Assembly: GCA_024402635.1 (NCBI GenBank) | Contig: JAKSTJ010000024.1 | Location: 1-38,676, forward strand | Reading direction: 5' to 3' | Length of the DNA: 38,676 bases | Source: Treponema sp. | GTDB taxonomy: Bacteria > Spirochaetota > Spirochaetia > Treponematales > Treponemataceae | Shown: positions 1 to 8,987 of the stretch, piece after piece | Layout of the letters: the number at the start of each line of letters is the position of its first letter | How positions within the stretch are numbered: position 1 is the stretch's first letter | Notes under the pieces: model-generated | What the model was told of the DNA's origin: nothing | The model's input: the letters and a program-made list of their open reading frames with translations, nothing else | Database searches by the model: none | Position numbers and translations under genes: made by a program

Positions 1-19
1 ATTTTGACGACCTTTTTTC

Positions 20-1123
20 TTATTTTATATAATCAATAGTTTCTTTTATTGTCTTATCCCAACTAAATTCCTGAGATCTTTTTATTCCTTTTTCAATCAT
101 TTTTTGAACTAATTCTTTATCACTAACAATTTTTTTCATACAATCAGCAATTTCATTAATATTATCTGAATTAAAATAGATTGGAGTATCACCACCAGCC
201 TCTTTTAATGAAGAAGAATCAGAACAAAGAATTGGAATTCCACTAGCCATTGCTTCAAGAATAGGAAGACCAACCCCTTCATTTATTGCAGGAAATATAC
301 AAGCGGCAGCTCCTTCATACATTTTTGCAAAATTTTCATGAGGAAAGTAACCTGTCAAAAATATATCACTCGAATATTCAGATTCAAATGCAGCTTCATG
401 AATTATTTTTGCATAATCATCTTCATAACCTGAAATTACAAGGCGATGAGGTTCACCTGTTTCTTTCTTAAATTTTTCAAAGGCCTTCATTAATTCAAGA
501 TGTTTTTTATCGGGACCTGAAATTCTTGATCCATAAATAAAATATGGTTTTCTGATTGCGAAAGGTTTTACTTCTACAAATTCTGAACCATCATCTATTG
601 TTGGAAAAAATAATTTATGATCAATTCCATTATAAATTACTTTAATTTTATTCTTATTTATTCCATTTTTTACTAAATCAGATTTTATTAATTCAGAAGC
701 AGCAATTATTTTTTCAGAATTATTCAATCCCTTTTTTATATAATGTAAGGCTGAATTTTTATTATTTTCATCTTTTTTGAAAATCAAACTGTTTACAACA
801 GGAATTCCTAAATAATTTTTACATTTTGAAGGAAGAACTTTATCAGCAGCAGGAAATAAAACAACTTCATAACCTTGTTTTTTTACAAAATTATTAATTT
901 TACGTTTATGCCATTTAAATTGTGCTTTTTTTGAATCTAAAACATCAACCGAAACATAGGGAATTTCAATTTCAGACTTATAAGTATAACGATCTGATTC
1001 CAAACCGAATAATTCAAATTGAATATCATCATTAACAGAAAGATTTTTAATAAAATTAAGCAAATAAGAACCATTTCCTGATTTTGAATGGTCACAACCA
1101 AGAGTGTCTATACCAATTTTCAT
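20..1123 (-). CDS. Glycosyltransferase, GT4 (group 1) family, 367 aa
   Basis: This is a GT-B fold glycosyltransferase that probably transfers a sugar from a nucleotide-sugar donor to an envelope glycan; donor and acceptor cannot be told from sequence. The C-terminal donor-binding domain is clear: a GSRISGPDKKH segment near residues 198-208, a hydrophobic strand ending SGYEDD near 231-236, and the GT4 EX7E motif (E282 in NEGVGLPILE, E290) followed by AMASGIPILCSDSSSLKE. The N-terminal acceptor domain (1-185) is less conserved, as usual. Length is normal for the family. ATG at 1123 is preceded by a GGAAG Shine-Dalgarno sequence. It is divergent from the helicase gene, and its partners, if any, lie to the left of the window. 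Family is certain, substrate unknown. Confidence 0.9.
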   Translation of the reverse strand: MKIGIDTLGCDHSKSGNGSYLLNFIKNLSVNDDIQFELFGLESDRYTYKSEIEIPYVSVDVLDSKKAQFKWHKRKINNFVKKQGYEVVLFPAADKVLPSKCKNYLGIPVVNSLIFKKDENNKNSALHYIKKGLNNSEKIIAASELIKSDLVKNGINKNKIKVIYNGIDHKLFFPTIDDGSEFVEVKPFAIRKPYFIYGSRISGPDKKHLELMKAFEKFKKETGEPHRLVISGYEDDYAKIIHEAAFESEYSSDIFLTGYFPHENFAKMYEGAAACIFPAINEGVGLPILEAMASGIPILCSDSSSLKEAGGDTPIYFNSDNINEIADCMKKIVSDKELVQKMIEKGIKRSQEFSWDKTIKETIDYIK

Positions 1124-1177
1124 ATTACTTCCAAATTTATAATGTTAATTATTATTGTAGCAGATTTTTATTTACTG

Positions 1178-1192
1178 TGCTATAGTTACAGA
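1178..1192 (+). promoter_or_regulatory. Extended -10 promoter directly before the helicase start
   Basis: TG-C-TATAGT (TG at 1178-1179, hexamer 1181-1186) is followed by six bases and then ATG at 1193. No Shine-Dalgarno sequence precedes that ATG, so transcription from this box would start at or next to the start codon. A -35 at normal spacing is not obvious, which fits an extended -10 promoter. Inferred from motif and position only. Confidence 0.45.
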
Positions 1193-2326
1193 ATGACAAA
1201 AGATAATGTATTTTTAACACTTTCACAAGAAATAAATAATCGATTACAAAAATTAAATATTGTTGAACCTACTAAAGTTCAATCTCAATTAATTCCTGTT
1301 ATTTCAAAAGGACAAAATGTTGTTTTTCAATCAGAAACTGGAACAGGAAAAACATTTACATATCTTTTACCTTTAATCAATAAATTAGAAAATGATCCTG
1401 ATAAAACTAAAACCAGAATAATAATCGTTGCTCCAACATTTGAATTAGCATCTCAAATCAATAGTGCAGCAAAATCAATAACTGACAGAAAAACTGCATT
1501 ATTCATTGGAGGAGCTGCAATAAAAAGACAAATTGAAACATTAAAAGAAAAGCCACAAATAATCACTGGAACAGCAGCCCGTCTTGTTGAATTAATCCGA
1601 TTAAAGAAATTAAAAGTAAATGATATTTTTGCCTGCATTTTTGACGAATGTGACAGACTTATAAAAAAAGAAAGTTTTGAAGATACAGAGGCATTACGAC
1701 AATTACTTCCTTCTGGTTGCCAGTTAATTGGATGTTCTGCAACAGTAAATAAGCAGGTAAAAATCTTTTTTGCAGGTTCTGAAGATATTATTTTGCCCCC
1801 AGAAGATGTTCTCAGAAGTAGAATCACACATTGGGCTATTTATGCAGAAACAAGAGATAAAATTGAAACATTAAGAAAATTTATTATTGCTGAAAAACCT
1901 GAAAAAGCATTGATTTTTACATCCAGAGCAGATCAGGTTGAAAATATTTATACAAAATTAAAATATAAAAAAATAGAGTGTGCTGCTCTTCATGCAAAAA
2001 CAGATAAACAGGAAAGAAAAGCTGCAATTGATAGATTTAAAAGCGGTAAAATAAAACTCTTAATCACAAGTGATCTTGCTGCCAGAGGATTAGATATTCC
2101 AGAAATAACTCATATTATTCAAATGGATTTACCATCTGATATAGATTTCTTTATTCATCGTTCCGGTCGAACTGCCAGAGCTGGAAAAACAGGTATAAAT
2201 GTAGTAATTGGAGATGAATACGAAATGAATCATTATGCAGAAATCGAAAAAAAACTGAAGATAATTGTTTATCCAAAAGTAGTTTATAATGGTAAAATTT
2301 CTGCTCCAAAAATTGATGATGAATAA
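1193..2326 (+). CDS. DEAD-box-type ATP-dependent RNA helicase (DECD variant), 377 aa
   Basis: This RNA helicase has the two RecA-like domains and only a short C-terminal tail. Visible motifs are Q motif PTKVQ (26-30), motif I SETGTGKT (47-54), motif II DECD (151-154) instead of DEAD, motif III SAT (182-184), motif V around TSDLAARGLDIPE and motif VI HRSGRTARAGKTG. The usual Ib TPGR is ITGTAARL here. Likely roles are ribosome assembly or mRNA turnover. The frame is open back to 1088, but that start would overlap the divergent glycosyltransferase gene and add about 35 residues unlike the family. MTKDNVF at 1193 places the N-terminus where DEAD-box proteins normally begin, so I chose it. There is no SD; see the promoter entry at 1178. 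Confidence 0.9.
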   Translation: MTKDNVFLTLSQEINNRLQKLNIVEPTKVQSQLIPVISKGQNVVFQSETGTGKTFTYLLPLINKLENDPDKTKTRIIIVAPTFELASQINSAAKSITDRKTALFIGGAAIKRQIETLKEKPQIITGTAARLVELIRLKKLKVNDIFACIFDECDRLIKKESFEDTEALRQLLPSGCQLIGCSATVNKQVKIFFAGSEDIILPPEDVLRSRITHWAIYAETRDKIETLRKFIIAEKPEKALIFTSRADQVENIYTKLKYKKIECAALHAKTDKQERKAAIDRFKSGKIKLLITSDLAARGLDIPEITHIIQMDLPSDIDFFIHRSGRTARAGKTGINVVIGDEYEMNHYAEIEKKLKIIVYPKVVYNGKISAPKIDDE

Positions 2327-2381
2327 TCCTAATTACTTATAATACAATAAATTACAAATTATCATACTATTAGTTTTTATA

Positions 2382-2410
2382 TTGTAAAAATACCCTCTTT
2401 TCGTTATAAT
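2382..2410 (+). promoter_or_regulatory. Sigma70-type promoter for the smc operon
   Basis: TTGTAA (2382-2387), a 17-base spacer and a perfect TATAAT (2405-2410) give a predicted start near 2417 and a leader of about 30 bases, with an SD-like AGAGG at 2436-2440 before the GTG start at 2447. Confidence 0.7.
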
Positions 2411-2446
2411 TAATAAGATTATATTATACATTTTTAGAGGATTTTT

Positions 2447-5386
2447 GTGTTTTTAAAAAGTTTAGATATCCATGGATTTAAATCTTTTGCTGATAAAACT
2501 CATATTGATTTTGCAGAAGGAATTACAGCCTTATTAGGTCCAAATGGTTGTGGAAAAAGTAATGTTGTAGATGCTATCAAATGGGTATTGGCTGAAAATA
2601 AATCTAAAAATCTTCGTGCAGAAAAAATGGAAGATGTAATTTTTAATGGAACAGAACGTCGTCCAGCTTTAAATACTGCAGAAGTTACATTAACTCTTTC
2701 AAATGAAAAAGGTTTACTTCCTCTTGATGAATCTGAAATTGCTATAACAAGACGTCTCTATCGCTCTGGAGATCAGGAATATTTTATTAATAAAAGACCA
2801 GCAGGACCAACCGAAATCCGCAGATTATTTATGGACACAGGGGTTGGAAAAGCTGCATATTCAGTAATGGAACAAGGTAAAATTGACCAGATTTTATCTA
2901 GTAAACCAGAAGATAGACGTTATCTTTTTGAAGAAGCAGCAGGTATTTCAAGAAGTAAAGCAGAATGCCAGGAAGCAGAAAGAGAACTTGAAAGAACTAG
3001 AATTAATATGCAGCAGATTGAAATAGCACTGACAGAAATTAAACGTCAGTATGATAGTTTAAAAATTCAATCTGAGAAAACTACAAAATACAGAAAATTC
3101 AAAGATGAAATATATAATTTTGAATTAGATTTGACTCTTCTTCGCTTAAAAAACTTTGTACAGGAAAAAGCCCGTCATGAAGAAGAATTAAAAGTTGTTC
3201 AGGAAAAACGAGATAAAGTCCGTCTTGAAATTGAAGAAATTAACAATACCATTTCTGAAAACATGGATAAAGTAAAAGCCATGCAGGATGAATTGTATGC
3301 AAAACAAGCAGAACTTATTGGTATTGGAAAAGAAAAAAATGGTAAATTAGATTTAATTAAAGAACATAATCAACGTTCAACAGAAATAAAAGAAAAAATT
3401 AATAATCTTGAAGCAAGAAAAACTTCAATTCAGGAAAGAATTGATAATCTCCAGGATGAAATTGACGAACAGAAGGCAATTCTTCACGAAAAGACAAAGC
3501 AACTGGAAGACATTAAAAGAAATATAAATTCTTTCCAGGAAAACATCGAAACATCCAGTTCTCAAATTACAGAAAATGACAAACTTGCAGATTCTTTAAG
3601 AGACCAAATTATTGATTTAGAAATCGAAAGAAAAAATTTACAAAAAGATCTTACATCAATTACAGAAGACATTGTTTCAAAACTTGATGAAAAACTAAAA
3701 AATGCAGGTTTTTCTGAAAGTTCAATGAGTAAAGCAAAAGAACTGCTTGATACAACATTAACTAAATTAAAGATCTATATTACTGGTAGAAAAAATATTT
3801 TTTCAGATTTTACAAAACAGAATCATTCATTGGATGAAAATGCTAAGATTGTAAAAGAAGCAGTTATGGCATTTGAAGAAGCAGAATATCAGCTTGACGA
3901 TCTGGATGAAGCTCTTAATCAATATTTGAATGCATCCCCTGCTTTTATTACAGAATTCCTTTCTCCTGAAGGAATTATGACAAAAAAGCGTGCAATTGAT
4001 TCTAAAATTGATTCAAATATCAAAAAAGTTGAAAAAATAAATCAGGAAATTACAGATTTACATTCAAAAAATTCTTCATTAACAAAAAAGATTTCTGAAT
4101 ATAAAGACACATTAAACAAATTAAAAATAAATGAAATTCAGATGCAGGAACAAATTTCTGCCAGTCAGAATCAAAGTAATATGCTTAACAGACAGTTAGC
4201 TTCTGAAAAAGCAACATTACAAGAAACTGAAAACGAATTATACACAGAAACAAAGTATTCTGAAGAATTAATTGATAAAATCAACGATTTGCAAGATGAA
4301 TTAGCCGCAATTGAATATAAGGGTAAGAAGCTTGCAGAACAAATGAACAAACTTGATGAAGATATTGCACAATGTAACAAAAGTGTATCAGGTAAAAGTG
4401 GAACTCTTGATAAAAAACGTGAAGAACAGAACAAATATCAGGAACAGTATGAACATCTTACATTAACAATAAATTCTTCTGAAAATGACATAAAAAATGT
4501 AAAACAAAACTTTCAGGATCAGTATTCTCGAGACTTGATGGAATTTGAAGAGAGAATGTATAAAATTACAACTCCAACCAGCGAAATTCGAGAAAAATTA
4601 ATGGCAGCTAAAAAAGATTTTGCAGCACTTGGAAGTGTAAACTTAATGGCTCCAGAAGAATTTCAGGAAGTAAAAGAACGTTATGAACGTCAAAAAGTAA
4701 ATTATGAAGATACACAAAAAAGTCTTGAAAATTTAATTCGTGTATCTGAAGAAATTAAATCTAAATCTGCTGAATTATTTTTGGAAACATATAACCAAAT
4801 CAAAAAGAATTTCCATAATATGTTCAGAAGACTTTTTAACGGTGGTCGTGCAGAACTTAAACTTGCAGATTCATCAAACATTCTCACAAGCGGTATTGAT
4901 ATTTATGCTCAGCCACCTGGAAAAAAACTTGAAAATATTGCATTACTTTCCGGTGGTGAAAAAACAATGACAGCAGTTGCATTGTTATTTGCTACATATC
5001 AGGTTCGCCCTAGCCCATTCTGTCTCCTTGACGAAATTGATGCTGCTCTTGATGATAAAAACGTTTCAAGTTTTGTAACAGCATTGGAAAGTTTTGCCAG
5101 TGTCAGCCAGTATATTGTTATTACTCACAACAAAAAAACTGTTATGGGTGCAAGTACAATGCTTGGTATTACAATGGAAGAATCAGGTGTTAGTAAAATT
5201 ATTGCACTAAAACTTGATGAAGATATAAAAATTGGATCAAAACAAGCAGAAATCACTGATATAAATAATGATTTCGTTGAAGAAGAAGTTCCAGAAGAAG
5301 AAGGCATTATTCTTCCTCAAAGACCTCCTAAACGAATTCACAATGATGATGGAACTATAACAGATCCAATTTTAGAAAAGAAATAA
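2447..5386 (+). CDS. smc: Chromosome segregation protein SMC, short form, 979 aa
   Basis: This is the ATPase of the condensin-like complex that compacts and segregates the chromosome. The start is GTG at 2447 with AGAGG seven bases upstream. The head is intact: Walker A GPNGCGKS (31-38), signature LLSGGEK (LSGGE 834-838) and Walker B CLLDEIDAALD (859-869). Long charged heptad-like coiled coils run about 170-410 and 520-740. At 979 residues it is roughly 200 shorter than typical bacterial SMC (about 1180). The mid region (about 410-520) is polar and helical-looking and lacks the glycine-rich globular hinge I would expect there. The acidic, proline-containing tail (about 935-979) is extra. The gene is first in an operon with two envelope proteins; scpA and scpB are not in the window. 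Confidence 0.95.
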   Translation: MFLKSLDIHGFKSFADKTHIDFAEGITALLGPNGCGKSNVVDAIKWVLAENKSKNLRAEKMEDVIFNGTERRPALNTAEVTLTLSNEKGLLPLDESEIAITRRLYRSGDQEYFINKRPAGPTEIRRLFMDTGVGKAAYSVMEQGKIDQILSSKPEDRRYLFEEAAGISRSKAECQEAERELERTRINMQQIEIALTEIKRQYDSLKIQSEKTTKYRKFKDEIYNFELDLTLLRLKNFVQEKARHEEELKVVQEKRDKVRLEIEEINNTISENMDKVKAMQDELYAKQAELIGIGKEKNGKLDLIKEHNQRSTEIKEKINNLEARKTSIQERIDNLQDEIDEQKAILHEKTKQLEDIKRNINSFQENIETSSSQITENDKLADSLRDQIIDLEIERKNLQKDLTSITEDIVSKLDEKLKNAGFSESSMSKAKELLDTTLTKLKIYITGRKNIFSDFTKQNHSLDENAKIVKEAVMAFEEAEYQLDDLDEALNQYLNASPAFITEFLSPEGIMTKKRAIDSKIDSNIKKVEKINQEITDLHSKNSSLTKKISEYKDTLNKLKINEIQMQEQISASQNQSNMLNRQLASEKATLQETENELYTETKYSEELIDKINDLQDELAAIEYKGKKLAEQMNKLDEDIAQCNKSVSGKSGTLDKKREEQNKYQEQYEHLTLTINSSENDIKNVKQNFQDQYSRDLMEFEERMYKITTPTSEIREKLMAAKKDFAALGSVNLMAPEEFQEVKERYERQKVNYEDTQKSLENLIRVSEEIKSKSAELFLETYNQIKKNFHNMFRRLFNGGRAELKLADSSNILTSGIDIYAQPPGKKLENIALLSGGEKTMTAVALLFATYQVRPSPFCLLDEIDAALDDKNVSSFVTALESFASVSQYIVITHNKKTVMGASTMLGITMEESGVSKIIALKLDEDIKIGSKQAEITDINNDFVEEEVPEEEGIILPQRPPKRIHNDDGTITDPILEKK

Positions 5387-5395
5387 AAGGCTAAA

Positions 5396-5758
5396 ATGAT
5401 TTTTAAAGAATTATTTGAGAAAATTAAGGATTTCTTCACAAATAATAAAAAGCTGGCAATTATTGTTTGCCTTGGTGTTATTATTGTTTTGTTGCTTATT
5501 ATTTTACTCATTTCAATAGTTTCATCTTCTGGGAAAAAGAACAGTTTTACTGACACTGAAATTATTTTAACTGAAACACAAATGATTCCAAATGGTCCTG
5601 AATTGCAGAATGACTATGTAATTTCCAGACAGACAAAAGAAAAATGGTCTGATGAAGAAGTTAATGATTGGTTTACAATTCCAACATTAAAAGATGTTGA
5701 AAATCTTGGAAAATCAAATGATTCTATGATTATTGATTTATTAGGAAATGCTCCATGA
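5396..5758 (+). CDS. Small single-pass membrane protein of unknown function, 120 aa
   Basis: I do not recognise a family. An amphipathic N-terminus with many Lys and Phe (1-17) is followed by one strong membrane helix (about 19-44, IIVCLGVIIVLLLIILLISIV). The rest is a polar domain of about 75 residues with a tryptophan-containing DWFTIPTLKDVE stretch. The positive-inside rule suggests a cytoplasmic N-terminus and an extracytoplasmic C-terminal domain. The start lies nine bases after the smc stop with an AAAGG SD in between, and its stop overlaps the next start (ATGA at 5755). It is therefore probably co-transcribed with smc and translationally coupled to the lipoprotein that follows. Confidence 0.75.
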   Translation: MIFKELFEKIKDFFTNNKKLAIIVCLGVIIVLLLIILLISIVSSSGKKNSFTDTEIILTETQMIPNGPELQNDYVISRQTKEKWSDEEVNDWFTIPTLKDVENLGKSNDSMIIDLLGNAP

Positions 5759-7587
5759 AAAAGATTTTTTACATTTTCTTATTTTCATTCAGTTTTATAA
5801 TTTCCTCTTGTACATCTTTATCTGAATTATTTTCAGGAAAATCTGATTCAGACAAAATAGAATCACCTGCAACATCTGACATGAATGAAAATAATTCTGA
5901 TAATTCAATTAATTCAAATAATATTTCAAATGAAATTGAAGAAATTTCAGATTCTCCTGTAATTGATTTATCTTCTGATAATACAAATGTAACTTTAAAA
6001 GATTTAATCAACACTATTCCACAGGAATTTGAAGAACCTTTAGTAAGAGATTTAGAACCTCCTGTATTGGAAGAAAATAAAATTGTAAATGTAACAGAAT
6101 CAGACACAAATGATGATGTACAAAATAATCTTTCAGTAAATGATGCAACTGATACAAAAACAGAAACAGTTTCTGATGAAAATAATTTTGGAAATATTCA
6201 AAACACAACTGTAAATCCATCTTCTGAAACAAAAGTATCATCTGTAAAACCAGAAACAACTATAGTTCCTGCTACTAATTCTGTAAAAAATGAAACAACA
6301 TCTTCGGTGAAGAATGAAACTAAAACACCTGTAATAAACATTGAACATAGAGAAAACTCGGTTTCTGTACCAGAAAATAAAACAGAATCTAAAACCGAAA
6401 ATATAATTTCTAAAACTGATGAAAAACCTGTAAATGTAAGTTCAAACGAATCTTCACCTGTACAAAAAGTTGAACCAGTTACTGAAAGAAAAACAGAACC
6501 AGAAAATAATAAAATTGTACAGAAACAGGAAAACTTAATTAAACCTGAAACTCAAAAAGAAAATATTAGTAAAACACTCGAACCTCCTGTAACATCAGCA
6601 GGTACAAAAACTGAAAATAAAACTCCTGTAATACCATCAAAACCTGAAAACAAAACTGTTCAACCAGCAACAAATACAAATACTAAGCCTGAAGAAAAAA
6701 ACGAAATAATAGACGAAGATTTCATGAAACAAAATCAAGGTTTATTACCTGTTGAACAAACCCAAAATGAAAATAATGTCTTAACTCCTTCAAGAAGTGT
6801 TGTATTGAATAAAGGAGAAACATTAATTGTTGAATATCCAGGTTCTGGATGGTTATATTTAGGTTCTGATCACGAATATAACAATCTGGAAAGCAAAGGT
6901 CGAAAATCAGGAAACAATAAAACAACTTATATTTTAACAGCATTAGAACCAGGAACTCAAATTCAACATTTTTACAAAACTGACAGCGTATCAGGAAACT
7001 ATATTGATGATTACATAGAAGTAACGGTTCGTGACAAAAAAGGATCTCCATCAACAGAAGTTTATGCACCTTCATATGAAGAAATAGTTCCTAAAAAGCC
7101 AGAGAAACCTGCAATTTCTTCTACAAAAATCGCACAACCAGAAATAACAATTCCCGCAGAAGCTTCTAAAATTGAAGTTAACGAAGTATTAAAAACTGGA
7201 GAACGTTCTTCAATTGAATATACACCAGAAGATCCAGAATATAAAGAAGATGTATATACTGAAAAATATGAAGCACCAGTAACAAAACAAACAGAACCTG
7301 AAAACGCAAAATCATTACTTGAACAGGCACAGGCTCTTTATGAAGAAAAAAGATTTAATGATGCATTAAATACTATTAATACATTCCTTGATTATGCTAT
7401 AAATTATAGAGATTCAGGATTATATTTAAAAGGACAAATACTGGAAGCTGATAGTTCCATTAAAAATATTAAGGGAGCAATTTCTGCATATAATGAATTA
7501 ATCAATAACTACCCTGCAAGTGAACATTGGGATGACGCAAACAAACGTATTATTTATCTTAAAAGGTTTTATATCGAAGCAAGATAA
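5755..7587 (+). CDS. Lipoprotein with long low-complexity linker, beta-rich domain and C-terminal TPR-like domain, 610 aa
   Basis: The N-terminal signal ends in lipobox IISSC with the lipidated Cys at 19. Residues of about 25-335 are a low-complexity region rich in Glu, Asn, Thr, Ser, Lys and Pro, with recurring KPET, ENKT and PV-type words, likely a disordered periplasmic tether. About 340-425 is a beta-rich domain (GETLIVEYPGSGWLYLG and following). The last ~100 residues (LLEQAQALYEEKRFNDALNT onwards) look like two or three TPR helical pairs, as in YbgF/CpoB-type outer-membrane lipoprotein modules, ending close to the stop. The gene overlaps the preceding membrane protein by four bases. It probably connects envelope or peptidoglycan components, but that is inference and the exact role is unknown. 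Confidence 0.75.
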   Translation: MKKIFYIFLFSFSFIISSCTSLSELFSGKSDSDKIESPATSDMNENNSDNSINSNNISNEIEEISDSPVIDLSSDNTNVTLKDLINTIPQEFEEPLVRDLEPPVLEENKIVNVTESDTNDDVQNNLSVNDATDTKTETVSDENNFGNIQNTTVNPSSETKVSSVKPETTIVPATNSVKNETTSSVKNETKTPVINIEHRENSVSVPENKTESKTENIISKTDEKPVNVSSNESSPVQKVEPVTERKTEPENNKIVQKQENLIKPETQKENISKTLEPPVTSAGTKTENKTPVIPSKPENKTVQPATNTNTKPEEKNEIIDEDFMKQNQGLLPVEQTQNENNVLTPSRSVVLNKGETLIVEYPGSGWLYLGSDHEYNNLESKGRKSGNNKTTYILTALEPGTQIQHFYKTDSVSGNYIDDYIEVTVRDKKGSPSTEVYAPSYEEIVPKKPEKPAISSTKIAQPEITIPAEASKIEVNEVLKTGERSSIEYTPEDPEYKEDVYTEKYEAPVTKQTEPENAKSLLEQAQALYEEKRFNDALNTINTFLDYAINYRDSGLYLKGQILEADSSIKNIKGAISAYNELINNYPASEHWDDANKRIIYLKRFYIEAR

Positions 7588-7599
7588 AATACGAATATA

Positions 7600-7639
7600 T
7601 ATAATTTAAAAAATCACTTTTTGTTTAACACCAAGGAGG
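7600..7639 (+). promoter_or_regulatory. -10 box and strong SD before serS
   Basis: A perfect TATAAT at 7600-7605 lies in the short gap before serS, with no convincing -35 at 17 bases. AAGGAGG at 7633-7639 is the strongest Shine-Dalgarno match in the window and fixes the serS start at 7648. The leader would be about 35 bases, too short for a T-box. Confidence 0.45.
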
Positions 7640-7647
7640 CTAATTAA

Positions 7648-8925
7648 ATGTTAGACTATAAGTATATTAAGGATAATCTGGAAGCTGTAAAACAGAATAT
7701 TATTAACAGAAATATGACAGCAGATGCAGATTTAGTTGTAAAATTATACGATCAGAGAACAGAACTTGTTACAAAACTTCAGGCACTTCAGCAGAAAAGA
7801 AACGAAAATGCTGCTGCTATGAAACAAAAGCTTGATAATGATAAACGTCAGGAACTTATTGCGGCAGGAAAAGCAATTAAAGAAGAAATTGCTTCTGTTG
7901 AAGCAGAAACTAAAGACTGTGAAGAAAAATTGGAAGATGCAGCAAGACAGATTCCAAACATGGTACATCCAAAAGCACCTGTTGGTAAACTTGATACAGA
8001 AAATCTTGAAGTAAAAGTAGTTGGTACTCCAAGAAAATTTGATTTTGAACCTAAAGATCACGTTCAGTTAGGTGAATCTTTGGATATTCTTGATTTTGAT
8101 CGTGGTACAAAAGTTTCTGGTCCTAAATTCTATTATCTTAAAAATGAAGCAGTTTTCCTTGAACAGGCATTAATTATGTACGCATTAAATACTTTACGTA
8201 AACATAATTTTAATATGTTCATTACACCTGATGTTGCAAAAGAAGATATTCTTAAAGGAATTGGTTTCAATCCTCGTGGAAATGAATCTAATGTTTACTC
8301 TATCGAAGAAGAAGGAACTTGTCTTGTTGCTACAGCAGAAATTACATTAGGTGGATACCATCAGGATGAAATTCTTGATAAATCTAAACTTCCATTAATG
8401 TATGGTGGGCTTTCACATTGTTTCCGTAGAGAAGCAGGTGCTGGTGGACAGTTTTCAAAAGGTCTTTATCGTGTTCATCAGTTTGATAAAGTTGAAATGT
8501 TTGCTTATGCAACACCTGAACAATCAGATGAAATCCACGAAAAATTAAGACAGATTGAAGAAGAAATCTTTACAGGTCTTGGACTTCCTTTCCACGTTGT
8601 TGATACATGTACTGGTGATTTAGGAGCTCCTGCATATCGTAAATGGGACCTTGAAGCTTGGATGCCAGGAAGAAATGGTGGTGAATATGGTGAAGTTACA
8701 TCAACATCTAACTGTACTGACTACCAGGCTCGCAGATTAAACATTAAATATAAAGATGATGATGGCAAAAACAAATATGTTCATACATTGAATGGTACTG
8801 CAATTGCTGTTGGTAGAGCAATGCTTGCTATTCTTGAAAATTATCAGAATGCAGATGGATCTGTTTCTATTCCAGAAGTATTAGTTCCGTATTGTGGTTT
8901 TGATAAAATTTTACCAAAGAAATAA
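7648..8925 (+). CDS. serS: Seryl-tRNA synthetase, 425 aa
   Basis: This class II aminoacyl-tRNA synthetase charges tRNA-Ser, and is also needed to make Sec-tRNA if that exists here. The N-terminal antiparallel coiled-coil arm that grips the tRNA long arm occupies about 30-105 (alternating Lys/Glu helices). The catalytic core shows GLSHCFRREAGAGG (motif 2 arginine region), FDKVEMF, the CTGDLGAPAYRKWDLEAWMP substrate region and motif 3 GTAIAVGRAMLAILENYQ near the C-terminus. The length matches bacterial SerRS. The start is set by a strong SD. It stands alone between the smc operon and a bidirectional terminator. Confidence 0.97.
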   Translation: MLDYKYIKDNLEAVKQNIINRNMTADADLVVKLYDQRTELVTKLQALQQKRNENAAAMKQKLDNDKRQELIAAGKAIKEEIASVEAETKDCEEKLEDAARQIPNMVHPKAPVGKLDTENLEVKVVGTPRKFDFEPKDHVQLGESLDILDFDRGTKVSGPKFYYLKNEAVFLEQALIMYALNTLRKHNFNMFITPDVAKEDILKGIGFNPRGNESNVYSIEEEGTCLVATAEITLGGYHQDEILDKSKLPLMYGGLSHCFRREAGAGGQFSKGLYRVHQFDKVEMFAYATPEQSDEIHEKLRQIEEEIFTGLGLPFHVVDTCTGDLGAPAYRKWDLEAWMPGRNGGEYGEVTSTSNCTDYQARRLNIKYKDDDGKNKYVHTLNGTAIAVGRAMLAILENYQNADGSVSIPEVLVPYCGFDKILPKK

Positions 8926-8941
8926 AAGAAAGATTTTGAAT

Positions 8942-8987
8942 AAAAAAAAGATATAATCCTTAAAATAAAGGATTATATCTTTTTTTT
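8942..8987. terminator. Bidirectional Rho-independent terminator between serS and the rimP-cluster tail
   Basis: A perfect stem of about 20 bp (8942-8961 with 8968-8987; core AGATATAATCCTT) closes a six-base loop. A-tracts and T-tracts flank both arms, so it can end serS on the plus strand and the opposing operon on the minus strand. The minus-strand gene's stop codon lies at its edge (8987-8989). Confidence 0.88.

Noticed and set aside
1453..1827. 124-codon antisense frame within the helicase gene
   Set aside because: Antisense shadow of a gene with a full motif set; low-complexity Ser/Leu/Phe translation and no SD.
2327..2381. Terminator between the helicase and smc
   Set aside because: The AT-rich gap has no stem of useful length followed by a T-run.
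7588..7647. T-box or other riboswitch before serS (and before hisS)
   Set aside because: The leaders are too short (about 35 bases for serS, near zero for hisS) and lack specifier or T-box sequences.
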